25,026 nt of DNA. Origin: an uncultured Eubacteriales bacterium. Lineage in GTDB: Bacteria > Bacillota > Clostridia > Christensenellales > CAG-138. The first letter of the stretch is position 1, and each line of letters opens with the position of its first letter. Shown piece by piece: positions 6,063 to 13,960 of this stretch. Location: assembly GCA_902768995.1 (NCBI GenBank), contig CACXNN010000003.1, forward strand, positions 1 through 25,026, read 5' to 3'. The translations under genes and the position numbers were made by a program. The notes under the pieces were generated by a model that was not told where the DNA came from, did not search any database, and saw nothing but the letters and a program-made list of their open reading frames with translations.

Positions 6063-7196
6063 TTACTCCCAGAACGGGGAATACTTCAGCACGTTCCGCT
6101 GGTGCTCCTGATAGGACTTGCTGAACACCAGGCGGTTGGTCTGCTTGGGGTTCATGTTGCAGAAGTAGAGGTACCCTTCGCTGAGGTACTCCTCCGACGG
6201 GTAGAGGGCCGCCTGGATGGCCGCCCGGCCCGGGTTGCAGATGGGCCCCACGGGCAGGCCCTTGTTCCGGTAGGTGTTGTAGGGGGACACGGTGGAAAGC
6301 TCCGTATCCGTGAAAGTGTACTTCTTCACCCCCAGGGCATAGGACAGGGTGGCGCAGGATTCGAGGGGCATCCCCTGCCGGAGCCTGTTGTGGAACACCG
6401 CCGACACCCGTGCAAAGTCCTCGTCCGCCGCAGCCTCCTTCTCGATCATGGAGGCGAGGGCGATCACCTGGTCCGTGGTCAAATTCAATGTCCGGGCCCG
6501 CTCCGCGTCCTCCTCGGTGAACACCACGGCGAACCGGTTCAGCATCTTCTTCAGGATGTCTGCGGGGGCCGCGTCCTCATAGACCTCGTAGGTGTCGGGG
6601 AACAGATACCCCTCCAGGGCGTAGCGCCGGTCGGAGGCGTTCTGGATCCCATCGAGATACCCCACGGACAGGAGCGTGCCGTCCTTGCAGAGGGCCAGGA
6701 ACTCCTCCTGCTCCTCCAGGATGCCCGCCTCGTAGAGGGCCTGGGCGATCTCCGCCGCCGTGTACCCCTCGGGGATGGTGAAGCGGGTGACCCGCCGGGC
6801 TTCGTTCCCGGCGCAGAGGATGTTCACGATCTCCGGGATGGTCATGTTCCGGGAGAGCACGTAGGTGCCCGCCTTCAGGGCGTGGGCCTTGCCCGTGAAA
6901 TCCACGTACACCTTGAAGGAGGCGGTGCTGACGATGAGCCCCGGCTCGTCCTGGCCCCGGGCGTTGTAGAGGATAGAGGCGATGCGGGAGGCGGAGGAGC
7001 CGGAGGGGATCACCACCTGGATGGGGGTGTTGTCGTCCGCGTCCACGGGGTAGACGAAGTGGCTCAGCACGTAGCGGATGGCCCCGATCATGGCGAGGGC
7101 CACCAGGCCCAGGCTCAACAGGGCCGCTGCGATGGGGCGCAGTATCCGCCATACCTTTTCCCGGCGCACCGCCACCGGGTCCTTCCATTGTGTCAT
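6063..7196 (-). CDS. mltG: Endolytic transglycosylase MltG
   Basis: MltG cuts nascent glycan strands at the membrane and helps set their length. The 377 residues start with a basic cytoplasmic tail, one membrane segment (about 22-43) and a LysM-like extracytoplasmic subdomain (about 58-115, VVIPSGSSASRIASILYN). The YceG catalytic domain follows, with EGYLFPDTYEV (195-205), ASMIEKEAA (about 248-256, carrying the catalytic Glu), HNRLRQGMPLESCATLSYALG and LPVGPICNPG. All are standard for the family, as is the length. ATG 7196 follows GGGGGAG and sits one base after the ylbF stop, so the two are probably cotranslated. It lies between ylbF and sigK. Confidence 0.94.
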   Translation of the reverse strand: MTQWKDPVAVRREKVWRILRPIAAALLSLGLVALAMIGAIRYVLSHFVYPVDADDNTPIQVVIPSGSSASRIASILYNARGQDEPGLIVSTASFKVYVDFTGKAHALKAGTYVLSRNMTIPEIVNILCAGNEARRVTRFTIPEGYTAAEIAQALYEAGILEEQEEFLALCKDGTLLSVGYLDGIQNASDRRYALEGYLFPDTYEVYEDAAPADILKKMLNRFAVVFTEEDAERARTLNLTTDQVIALASMIEKEAAADEDFARVSAVFHNRLRQGMPLESCATLSYALGVKKYTFTDTELSTVSPYNTYRNKGLPVGPICNPGRAAIQAALYPSEEYLSEGYLYFCNMNPKQTNRLVFSKSYQEHQRNVLKYSPFWE

Positions 7197-7197
7197 G

Positions 7198-7539
7198 CTA
7201 TCTCCCCCACTCGGAAAAGTCTATCCCGACGCCTCGGGCGATGGCGTCGTAGGTGTCCGTCAACAGCTTGTTCAAACTATACTCCGCCAGCAGAAAATCG
7301 GCGGCGTCCGGGGAAAACTGCAGCAGCTCCGCCAGCTTTTTGAGCTCCTCTTCCTCCGCCCCGGCCTCTGCCCCAGCCATGCGCCGGGCCTGGACCGTCA
7401 TCTGCAGCTTATGGAACCGCTTCAGGAGGGCGGCGGTCTGCTCGTCCGCCAGGGCCTTCTCCTTGGCAGCAACATAGGCTTCGTATTCTTTGCTGCGGCG
7501 GATCTCGGCCGCCAGCTCCTTAGCCAAGGTCTCGATCAT
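7198..7539 (-). CDS. ylbF: YlbF-family regulator
   Basis: A 113-residue, largely helical protein of the Com_YlbF family. In B. subtilis YlbF, YmcA and YaaT form the Y-complex, which acts with RNase Y in mRNA maturation and is needed for competence, sporulation and biofilms. The visible pattern is a long charged helix (about 1-50, KELAAEIRRSKEYEAYVAAKEK), a Gly/Ala/Glu-rich break at about 55-64, and a second helical half (ELLQFSPDAADFLLAEYSLNKLLTDTYDAIARGVGIDF). The ATG at 7539 has GGGAGAG upstream and overlaps the end of rnj by 20 bases. Linkage to RNase J supports a role in RNA turnover. YmcA and YaaT are not in the window; a YmcA-like identity cannot be excluded by eye. Confidence 0.82.
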   Translation of the reverse strand: MIETLAKELAAEIRRSKEYEAYVAAKEKALADEQTAALLKRFHKLQMTVQARRMAGAEAGAEEEELKKLAELLQFSPDAADFLLAEYSLNKLLTDTYDAIARGVGIDFSEWGR

Positions 7540-9196
7540 AGGTCTCTCCCTCGATGACGATGGGGATGATGAGGGGCGTCCGCTTGGTCCGGCTCTTGAA
7601 GAAGGATTTGAGCTTGCTCTTCACGGCGGCCTTGATGTCGCCGTAGTTGGCCCTGTCCTCCGCCTCGAACCGCTGGACCTCGGGGGCCACAGCTTGGGCC
7701 GCCTCGGCCATAAGGTCGTCGGACTCCTTCATGTACACGAACCCGCGGCTGATGAGCTCCACCGGGGCGATCTCGCGGCCGGTCTCCTTGTCCAGGGTGA
7801 CGACCGCCACCACCAGGCCTTGGCTGGAAAGCTCCAGGCGGTCCCGGATGACGGCGTCCTCGATGCTCTTGCTGCCGTCCACCATGACGGCCCCCGAGGG
7901 CACCTCCCCGGCCTTCGCCGCGCCCTTCTTCGTGAAGGTCACCACGTCGCCGTTGTTCATGACGAAGATATTCTCCTCCGGGATGCCCATATCGAGGGCC
8001 AGTCGCCCATGGGTCATGAGGTGCCGGAACTCGCCGTGGGCGGGGATGAAGAATTTGGGCTTGGCGATGTGGAGCATGAGCTTCAGCTCCTCCCGGCAGG
8101 CGTGGCCGGACACGTGCACGTCCGCCATGCGGTCGTAGACCACGTAGGCCCCCTTCTCGAAGAGGCCGTCGATGACCCGGCCTACGCCCACCTCGTTGCC
8201 GGGTATGGCGGAGGCGGAGATGATGACCGTGTCGCCGAAGCCGATGTTGATCTTGTGGGAGGCGTTGGCCATGCGGTAGAGGCCGCTCATGGGCTCCCCC
8301 TGGCTGCCGGTGGTGATGATGCAGACCTTGTCGTCGTGGAACTTGCCAAGGTCGTCCACCTTCACGATCCGATCCTGGGGGATGTGCATATAGCCCAGGT
8401 TCTGGGCGTAGGCCACGATCTGCTCCATGCTCTTGCCCGCGAAGCAGATGACCCGATCGTGCTCGATGGCCACGTCCGCCACCTGCTGGAGGCGGTAGAC
8501 GTTACTGGCGAAGGAGGCCACGATGATGCGGCCCTTGGCGATGTCGAAGTAGTGCTCGAAGGTCTTGCCGATCTCCCGCTCGGACTGGGTGTACCCGGAC
8601 CGCTCCACGTTGGTGGAGTCGGACAGGAGGCACAGGACCCCCTTGCTGCCGTAGTAGGCCAGGCGATTGATGTCGATGGGCTGGCCGTCTAAAGGCGTCA
8701 GGTCGATCTTGAAGTCGCCCGTGTGAAGGATCACCCCAAGAGGCGTGGTGATGGCCAGGGCCACCGCGCCGGGGATAGAGTGGCTGGTCTTGATGAACTC
8801 CACCTTAAAGCAGCCCAGCTCCACCGTGTCCCCGGGCTTCACCGTGTTCAAGGTGCCGGTGACGTGCATCTCCTGGAGCTTGTGCTCGATCAGGGCCACG
8901 GTCAGATCCGTGCCGTACACGGGGGCGTCGAACTTCTGCAAAGCGTAGGGCACGGCGCCGATATGGTCCTCGTGGCCGTGGGTGATGACGAAGCCCCGGA
9001 GCTTCTCCCGGTTCTCCTCCAGATAGGTCATGTCCGGGATCACCACGTCGATGCCCGGCATATCGTCGTCCGGGAACGCCAGTCCGCAGTCGATGACCAC
9101 GATGTCCTCCCCGTACTCGAGGAGGGTCATATTCTTTCCGATCTCGCCCATGCCCCCCAGGGGGATGAGCTTCAGTTTGGTTTCTTTCTTACTCAT
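7520..9196 (-). CDS. rnj: Ribonuclease J
   Basis: A beta-CASP metallo-beta-lactamase RNase with 5' exonuclease and endonuclease activity, acting in mRNA decay and rRNA maturation. The 558 residues show the metal motif HGHEDH at 73-78, the following motif SHSIPGAVALAI and HTGDFKIDLTPLDG, and the beta-CASP region (GRIIVASFASNVYRLQQV; TTGSQGEPMSGLYRMA; VHVSGHACREELKLML; FIPAHGEFRHL). The C-terminal domain ends FFKSRTKRTPLIIPIVIE. ATG 9196 has AGGAAAG upstream. There is only one RNase J in view, so J1 versus J2 cannot be decided. It lies 55 bases behind trmFO and overlaps ylbF. A small CCCGC/GCGGG hairpin (9219-9232) lies in its leader. Confidence 0.96.
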   Translation of the reverse strand: MSKKETKLKLIPLGGMGEIGKNMTLLEYGEDIVVIDCGLAFPDDDMPGIDVVIPDMTYLEENREKLRGFVITHGHEDHIGAVPYALQKFDAPVYGTDLTVALIEHKLQEMHVTGTLNTVKPGDTVELGCFKVEFIKTSHSIPGAVALAITTPLGVILHTGDFKIDLTPLDGQPIDINRLAYYGSKGVLCLLSDSTNVERSGYTQSEREIGKTFEHYFDIAKGRIIVASFASNVYRLQQVADVAIEHDRVICFAGKSMEQIVAYAQNLGYMHIPQDRIVKVDDLGKFHDDKVCIITTGSQGEPMSGLYRMANASHKINIGFGDTVIISASAIPGNEVGVGRVIDGLFEKGAYVVYDRMADVHVSGHACREELKLMLHIAKPKFFIPAHGEFRHLMTHGRLALDMGIPEENIFVMNNGDVVTFTKKGAAKAGEVPSGAVMVDGSKSIEDAVIRDRLELSSQGLVVAVVTLDKETGREIAPVELISRGFVYMKESDDLMAEAAQAVAPEVQRFEAEDRANYGDIKAAVKSKLKSFFKSRTKRTPLIIPIVIEGETYDRDLG

Positions 9197-9251
9197 TCTC
9201 TTTCCTATGTATCGGCCGCCCGCCTCTGCGGGAGCCGTCTGATAATTCGTT

Positions 9252-10556
9252 TTATTCTATGGCGGGAGACAGCAGCGCCTTCTTCTCCCGGACCGTGGCA
9301 AGAGCCCGTTCCGACAGGAACAGGTTCTTCTGCTGCTTGCCTTTGAAGCGCCGGCCTGCGGGGGCCATGATGCCGAAGGTCACGTTCATAGGCTGGAAAT
9401 CGTGGCCCACGTATTCCGCCACGTAGTGGCCCAGGGCGCCGATGGCGGTCTGGTCCGTGAAGTCCACGGGGGCCTTGCCCAAAAGCTTTTCGTGGAGGGC
9501 CAGGGCGGCTAACAGGCCGCTGGCGGCGCTCTCCACGTACCCCTCCACGCCGGTCATCTGCCCGGCGAAGCACAGGAGGGGGTTCGATTTCAGGGAGTAG
9601 TCCCAGTTCAGCAGGCCCGGGGAGGGCAGGAAGCTGTTCCGGTGCATGACCCCGTAGCGTACGAACTCCGCGTGCTCGAGGCCCGGGATCAGGCCGAAGA
9701 CCCGCCGCTGCTCGGGGAACTTCAGGTTGGTCTGGAAGCCCACGATGTTGTAGAGGCGGCCGTCCTTGTCGTCCTGTCGGAGCTGGACCACGGCGAAGGG
9801 CATTTTACCGTCCACCTCCAAGCCCACGGGCTTCAGGGGGCCGTAAGCCAGGGTCATTTCGCCCCGCTTTGCCATGACTTCCACGGGCATACAGCCCTCG
9901 AAGACCCGGGGGGTCTCGAAGGAGTGGAGCTCCGCCGTCTCCGCCTCGATAAGGGCGCGATAGAAGGCGAAGTACTCCTCCTTGGTCATGGGGCAGTTGA
10001 GATAGTCCTCCCCCCGGCCGTAGCGGGAGGCGGCGAAGACCTTGGAAAAATCCAGGCTCTCCTTCGTCACGATGGGCGCCGCCGCGTCGTAAAAGTGGAG
10101 GGGTTGGCCCACCAGGTCGGAGATGCGCTCGTAGAGGGCGCCGGAGGTCAGCGGGCCCGTAGCGATGACGCAGGGGCCGTCGGGGATGTCCGTGACCTCC
10201 CCGGGGATATAGGTCAGGTTAGGAAGGTCCAGGAGTTTCTTCGTGACCAGCTCCGTGAATCCCTCCCGGTCCACGGCCAAAGCGCCGCCGGCGGGAACTC
10301 TGGTTTCGTCGGCGCAGCTAAGGATCAGGGAGTCCAGCACCCGCAGCTCCTCCTTGAGAAGGCCCACGGCGTTCTCCAGCCGGTCGGACCGGAGGGAGTT
10401 GGAGCAGACCAGCTCCGCGAATGTATCCCGCTGATGGGCGGGGGACCGCTTTTCGGGCTTCATCTCCCGCAGGGTGACGGTATGCCCCCGGCGGCAGAGC
10501 TGGTACGCAGCCTCCGCCCCGGCGAGGCCCGCCCCCACTACGGTGATGTTCGCCAT
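9252..10556 (-). CDS. trmFO: Folate-dependent tRNA (uracil-54-C5)-methyltransferase TrmFO
   Basis: TrmFO makes m5U54 in the T loop of tRNA using methylenetetrahydrofolate and FADH2. The 434 residues start with the FAD-binding GAGLAGAEAAYQLC (8-21). They include the substrate-binding CSNSLRSD near residue 51, RVPAGGALAVDREGF, and GCMPVEVMAKRGEMTLAYGPLKPVGL with the second conserved Cys. The C-terminal dinucleotide motif FAGQMTGVEGYVESAASGLLA is also present. These features separate it from the related MnmG/GidA. AGGA lies nine bases upstream of ATG 10556. It follows topA across a 182-base gap with two hairpins, an order common in Bacillota. No clear promoter was seen in that gap. Confidence 0.96.
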   Translation of the reverse strand: MANITVVGAGLAGAEAAYQLCRRGHTVTLREMKPEKRSPAHQRDTFAELVCSNSLRSDRLENAVGLLKEELRVLDSLILSCADETRVPAGGALAVDREGFTELVTKKLLDLPNLTYIPGEVTDIPDGPCVIATGPLTSGALYERISDLVGQPLHFYDAAAPIVTKESLDFSKVFAASRYGRGEDYLNCPMTKEEYFAFYRALIEAETAELHSFETPRVFEGCMPVEVMAKRGEMTLAYGPLKPVGLEVDGKMPFAVVQLRQDDKDGRLYNIVGFQTNLKFPEQRRVFGLIPGLEHAEFVRYGVMHRNSFLPSPGLLNWDYSLKSNPLLCFAGQMTGVEGYVESAASGLLAALALHEKLLGKAPVDFTDQTAIGALGHYVAEYVGHDFQPMNVTFGIMAPAGRRFKGKQQKNLFLSERALATVREKKALLSPAIE

Positions 10557-10596
10557 TTGTTTCGGTCCTTTCTTTTAGTGGTATTGATCCAAGCAC

Positions 10597-10620
10597 CACC
10601 TTTTCTTGAAAGAAAAGGTG
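10597..10620. repeat. Pyrimidine/purine hairpin, copy 2
   Basis: CACCTTTTCTT and its reverse complement (11-base arms) flank GA. On the minus strand it is preceded by TTCTTTTGGT, which resembles the TTCTTTTTG flank of the copy at 2935. It lies in the topA-trmFO gap, 40 bases upstream of the trmFO start. No U-tract follows. Confidence 0.7.
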
Positions 10621-10695
10621 ACCAAAAGAACTTTAGGAAACAGTGTTGCTTGTACACGAAGACATTACTTATCTTCTTGTGCTTCTCTTTTTTCG

Positions 10696-10732
10696 GTTCC
10701 TTTTTTCTCTTCACCGAAGAGAAAAAAGGAAC
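10696..10732. repeat. Pyrimidine/purine hairpin, copy 3
   Basis: GTTCCTTTTTTCTCTTC pairs perfectly with its reverse complement (17-base arms) around an ACC loop. A further three pairs are possible past a one-base bulge. It begins seven bases beyond the topA stop in the direction of topA transcription. Like copies 1 and 2 it has one pyrimidine arm and one purine arm and lacks a terminator U-tract. Confidence 0.72.
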
Positions 10733-10738
10733 ACGAAA

Positions 10739-12817
10739 TCATTCCTTTTCCTTCTTCCCCCGCTGGATGTACCCGCAGTTCCGATCCCCGCAGGCGATGA
10801 AGGGGCCGTTCTGGCCCATGCGCTGGACCAGGATGCCGCCGCACCGGGGGCACTTGCCGGGCACGGGCTTATCCCAGCTGACGAAATCGCAGTTGGGGTA
10901 GTTGGCGCAGCCGTAGAAGATCTTGCCCTTCTTGGTGTGGCGCTTGAGGATGTCCCCGCCGCACTTGGGGCAGGGAACGTCCAGCTTCTCCACCAGGGGC
11001 TTGGTGTTCCGGCACTCCGGGAAGTTGGGGCAGGCCAGGAACTTGCCGAACCGGCCCGTTTTGATGACCATCATAGCCCCGCACTTGTCGCAGGGCACGT
11101 CGGACACGGGGTCGGGCAGCTTCACCTTGTCGATGTTGGCGCCGGCGGCCTCCAGGTCCTTCTCGAAGGGGCCGTAGAAGTCGGACACCACCTGCTGCCA
11201 GGGGACCTCCCCCTCCTCCACCTGATCGAGCTTCTCCTCCATGTCGGCGGTGAACGCTACGTCCACGATGCCCTTAAAGTTGTCCTTCATGAGCCGGGTC
11301 ACCACGAACCCCAGCTCCGTGGGCATAAGCACCTTCTTCTCCCGGAGCACGTACCCCCGGTCCACGATGGTGGTGATGGTGGGCGCGTAGGTGGAGGGGC
11401 GGCCAATGCCCTTCTCCTCCAGGGTCTTCACCAGGGTGGCCTCGGTGTACCGGGCGGGGGGCTGGGTGAACTTCTGCTCGGGGGTGATGGCCTTGGGCTC
11501 GAAGCTGTCCCCCTCGTGGATGGGCGGCAGCTGGACCTCCTTCTCCCCCTGATCGTCCCGGCCCTCGGTGTAGATCACGGTGAAGCCCGCGAACAGGGTC
11601 CTGACCCCGGCGGACTTGAAGGTGACCCCGTTCACGTCGAAGGCGGCGGTGGTGGTCTCCAGGACCGCTTCGCTCATCTGGCTGGAGAGGAAGCGCTCGT
11701 AGATGAGCTTATAGAGCTTGTACTGCTCGGCGCTGAGGCTCGCCTTCAGCTCCTTGGGGCTGTTCTTCAGGTCCGTGGGCCGGATGGCCTCGTGGGCGTC
11801 CTGGGCGTTGCTGCGGCCCCGGTACACGTTGGGCTGGGCGGGCACGTACGCCGCCCCGTAGTTCGCCTCGATGTAGGCGAGAGCCGCCGCCTGGGCCTCC
11901 TTGCTGATGCGGACGGAGTCGGTACGGATGTAGGAGATCAGGCCCACGGGCCCCTTCTTGCCGATATCCACGCCCTCGTAGAGCTGCTGGGCCACCTGCA
12001 TGGTCCGCTTGGCGGTGAAGTTGAGCTTTCTCGACGCCTCCTGCTGCAGGCTCGAGGTGGTGAAGGGCGGCGCCGCGTGGCGCTTCTTCTCGCCGGTCTT
12101 CACCTCCACGGCCACGAAGGGCTTCCCGTCGATGCGGCGAAGGACCTGTTTGGTCTCCGCCTCGGTGTGGAGCTCCTTTCGATCGCCCCAGTTGGTGAAC
12201 TTCGCCTCGAAGGGCTTCTTGCCCTGGAGCTGGGCGGTGATGGTCCAGTACTCCTTGGGGACGAACTCGTTGATCTCCTCCTCCCGGTCGCAGATGATCC
12301 GGGTGGCCACGGACTGGACCCGCCCGGCGGACAGGCCCTTGCGCACCTTGGCCCAGAGGATGGGGCTGATCTTGTAGCCCACCAGCCGATCCAGCACCCG
12401 GCGGGCCTGCTGGGCGTCCACCAGGTCCATGTTGATGGGCCGGGCCTTCTTGAAGGAGCCCTTGACGGCGGCGGACGTGATCTCGTTGAACTCGATCCGG
12501 CACTTGCTCTTCTCGTCCAGCTTCAGGACTTCGGCAAGATGCCAGGAAATAGCCTCCCCCTCTCGGTCAGGGTCGGTGGCGAGGTACACCTTGTCCGCCT
12601 TCTTCGCTTCCTTGCGGATGGTCTCCAAAACCTCCTTCCGGCCACGAAGGGCGATATAGGAGGGCTCGAAGCCGTGCTCCACGTCCACGCCCAGCTTGGA
12701 CTTGGGCAGATCCCGGATGTGGCCCTGGCTGGCCACCACCTTGTACTTGCTCCCTAAAAACTTCTCTATGGTCTTCGCCTTGGCGGGCGACTCCACGATC
12801 ACCAATGATTCGGCCAT
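10739..12817 (-). CDS. topA: DNA topoisomerase I (type IA)
   Basis: TopA relaxes negative supercoils by cutting one strand through a 5'-phosphotyrosine. The 692 residues hold the Toprim domain (LVIVESPAKAKTIEKFLG at 5-22; TDPDREGEAISWHL at 81-94) and the gate domain with the catalytic Tyr296 in GLISYIRTDS. Family motifs GLSAGRVQSVA (161-171) and GIGRPSTYAPTITTI follow. Three C-terminal zinc ribbons of CxxC type are intact (CDKCGAMM...ACPNFPEC; CPKCGGDI...GCANYPNC; CPRCGGIL...ACGDRNC). ATG 12817 has AGGAAGAG upstream and lies 18 bases past dprA. The length matches Clostridia TopA. It is the last gene of the yifB-dprA-topA run. Confidence 0.97.
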   Translation of the reverse strand: MAESLVIVESPAKAKTIEKFLGSKYKVVASQGHIRDLPKSKLGVDVEHGFEPSYIALRGRKEVLETIRKEAKKADKVYLATDPDREGEAISWHLAEVLKLDEKSKCRIEFNEITSAAVKGSFKKARPINMDLVDAQQARRVLDRLVGYKISPILWAKVRKGLSAGRVQSVATRIICDREEEINEFVPKEYWTITAQLQGKKPFEAKFTNWGDRKELHTEAETKQVLRRIDGKPFVAVEVKTGEKKRHAAPPFTTSSLQQEASRKLNFTAKRTMQVAQQLYEGVDIGKKGPVGLISYIRTDSVRISKEAQAAALAYIEANYGAAYVPAQPNVYRGRSNAQDAHEAIRPTDLKNSPKELKASLSAEQYKLYKLIYERFLSSQMSEAVLETTTAAFDVNGVTFKSAGVRTLFAGFTVIYTEGRDDQGEKEVQLPPIHEGDSFEPKAITPEQKFTQPPARYTEATLVKTLEEKGIGRPSTYAPTITTIVDRGYVLREKKVLMPTELGFVVTRLMKDNFKGIVDVAFTADMEEKLDQVEEGEVPWQQVVSDFYGPFEKDLEAAGANIDKVKLPDPVSDVPCDKCGAMMVIKTGRFGKFLACPNFPECRNTKPLVEKLDVPCPKCGGDILKRHTKKGKIFYGCANYPNCDFVSWDKPVPGKCPRCGGILVQRMGQNGPFIACGDRNCGYIQRGKKEKE

Positions 12818-12835
12818 GGTCTCTTCCTTCTTTTC

Positions 12836-13960
12836 CTACACGATAGTCGTTTGCAGGGGGTCCAGCGCGTAGACGCTCCCCGGCAGTTGCTTTATTATTC
12901 CCGAAAAAGTCAGTCCTGTCAAGGTGGGAATGAGTTCGTCCACCCCACCCCCGCAGGTTTCCAGCAGCTCGTCCTCGTTTTTCTCCCCCGTCTCGAGGGC
13001 CTTCACGATCCGCTGCTCCAGGGGCGAAAGGTCGCTGAAAGCCACCTGCTGAGCTTCCTCCCCGAAGCCGCCCTCGCCGAACTCCTCCAGGATGTCCGAT
13101 AGGCCCGTGACCAGCTTCGCCTCCCCCCGGCGGATCATGCCGTTGGTGCCCGCGCTCATCAGGTCCGTGATCCGGCCCGGCACGGCGAACACCTCCCGGC
13201 CCTGTTCGAGGGCCAGCCGGGCCGTGATGGACGCGCCGCTTCGCTCCCCCGCCTCCACCACCAGCACGCCAAGGGACAGGCCGCTGATGATCCGGTTCCG
13301 GAAGGGGAAGTTTTGGGGCAGGGCCGGCGTCTTGGGCAAGAACTCCGTGACGAGGCACCCTCGCTCGGCGATGGCCCCGTAGAGCTTCTCGTTGCCCTTG
13401 GGGTAGACCACGTCGATGCCGCAGCCCAGCACCGCCACGGTGGGGTCCTGAGCCCCCTCCACGGAGAGCGCGCCCAGGGCGGCGTAGCCGTCGATGCCGG
13501 TGGCAAGGCCCGATATCACCGTGCCGCCGGCCTTCACCAGCTCCCGGCCGAAAGTCTTAGCTATCTCCTTGCCGTAGTCCGTGCAGCGGCGAGTGCCCAC
13601 GATGGCCAGAGGAAGCTGCATGTCCTCGTTCAGATTCCCCTTGCAAAAGAGCACCGGCGGCGGATCGGGGATCTCCTTCAGCAGGGCCGGATACCGGTAG
13701 CTGGAAGCGGTGATGACGCTCACCCCGTTCTTGTCCAGCCAGCGGACGTACCGGTCCATGAACCCGTCGGCCGCCGCCTCTTTCAGCCGTTTGCGGCTCT
13801 CCTCGGAGAGCACGGAAAGGCGCTCCATGCGCCCCTTCTGCACGTCCTCCCAGGCCTCCTCCAAATAATAGTATTCCTCCCGCACGGCCGAAAACTGCCG
13901 ATATCGGGTGCTGGTGGCGTAGTGGAGCCACAGCTCCAGGCGGTCGGTATCGTCGATCAT
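12836..13960 (-). CDS. dprA: DNA-processing protein DprA
   Basis: DprA loads RecA on incoming single-stranded DNA during transformation; it is kept in many bacteria not known to transform. The 374 residues have an N-terminal helical part (1 to about 85), the Rossmann-like core (LAIVGTRRCTDYGKEIA, VAVLGCGIDVVYPKGNEKLY, FPFRNRIISGLSLGVLVVEA, SITARLALEQGREVFAVPG) and a C-terminal winged helix (about 310-372). The usual SGLARGIDxxAHxGAL reads SGLATGIDGYAALGAL, so the conserved Arg and His are Thr and Ala. ATG 13960 overlaps the yifB stop as ATGA and has GGGAG upstream. The frame is open to 14746, but that part is antiphase to yifB and is not DprA-like. Confidence 0.93.
   Translation of the reverse strand: MIDDTDRLELWLHYATSTRYRQFSAVREEYYYLEEAWEDVQKGRMERLSVLSEESRKRLKEAAADGFMDRYVRWLDKNGVSVITASSYRYPALLKEIPDPPPVLFCKGNLNEDMQLPLAIVGTRRCTDYGKEIAKTFGRELVKAGGTVISGLATGIDGYAALGALSVEGAQDPTVAVLGCGIDVVYPKGNEKLYGAIAERGCLVTEFLPKTPALPQNFPFRNRIISGLSLGVLVVEAGERSGASITARLALEQGREVFAVPGRITDLMSAGTNGMIRRGEAKLVTGLSDILEEFGEGGFGEEAQQVAFSDLSPLEQRIVKALETGEKNEDELLETCGGGVDELIPTLTGLTFSGIIKQLPGSVYALDPLQTTIV

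Noticed and set aside
9219..9232. Terminator or attenuator before rnj
   Set aside because: The CCCGC/GCGGG stem is only five pairs, has no T-run, and sits in GC-rich sequence where such stems are expected.
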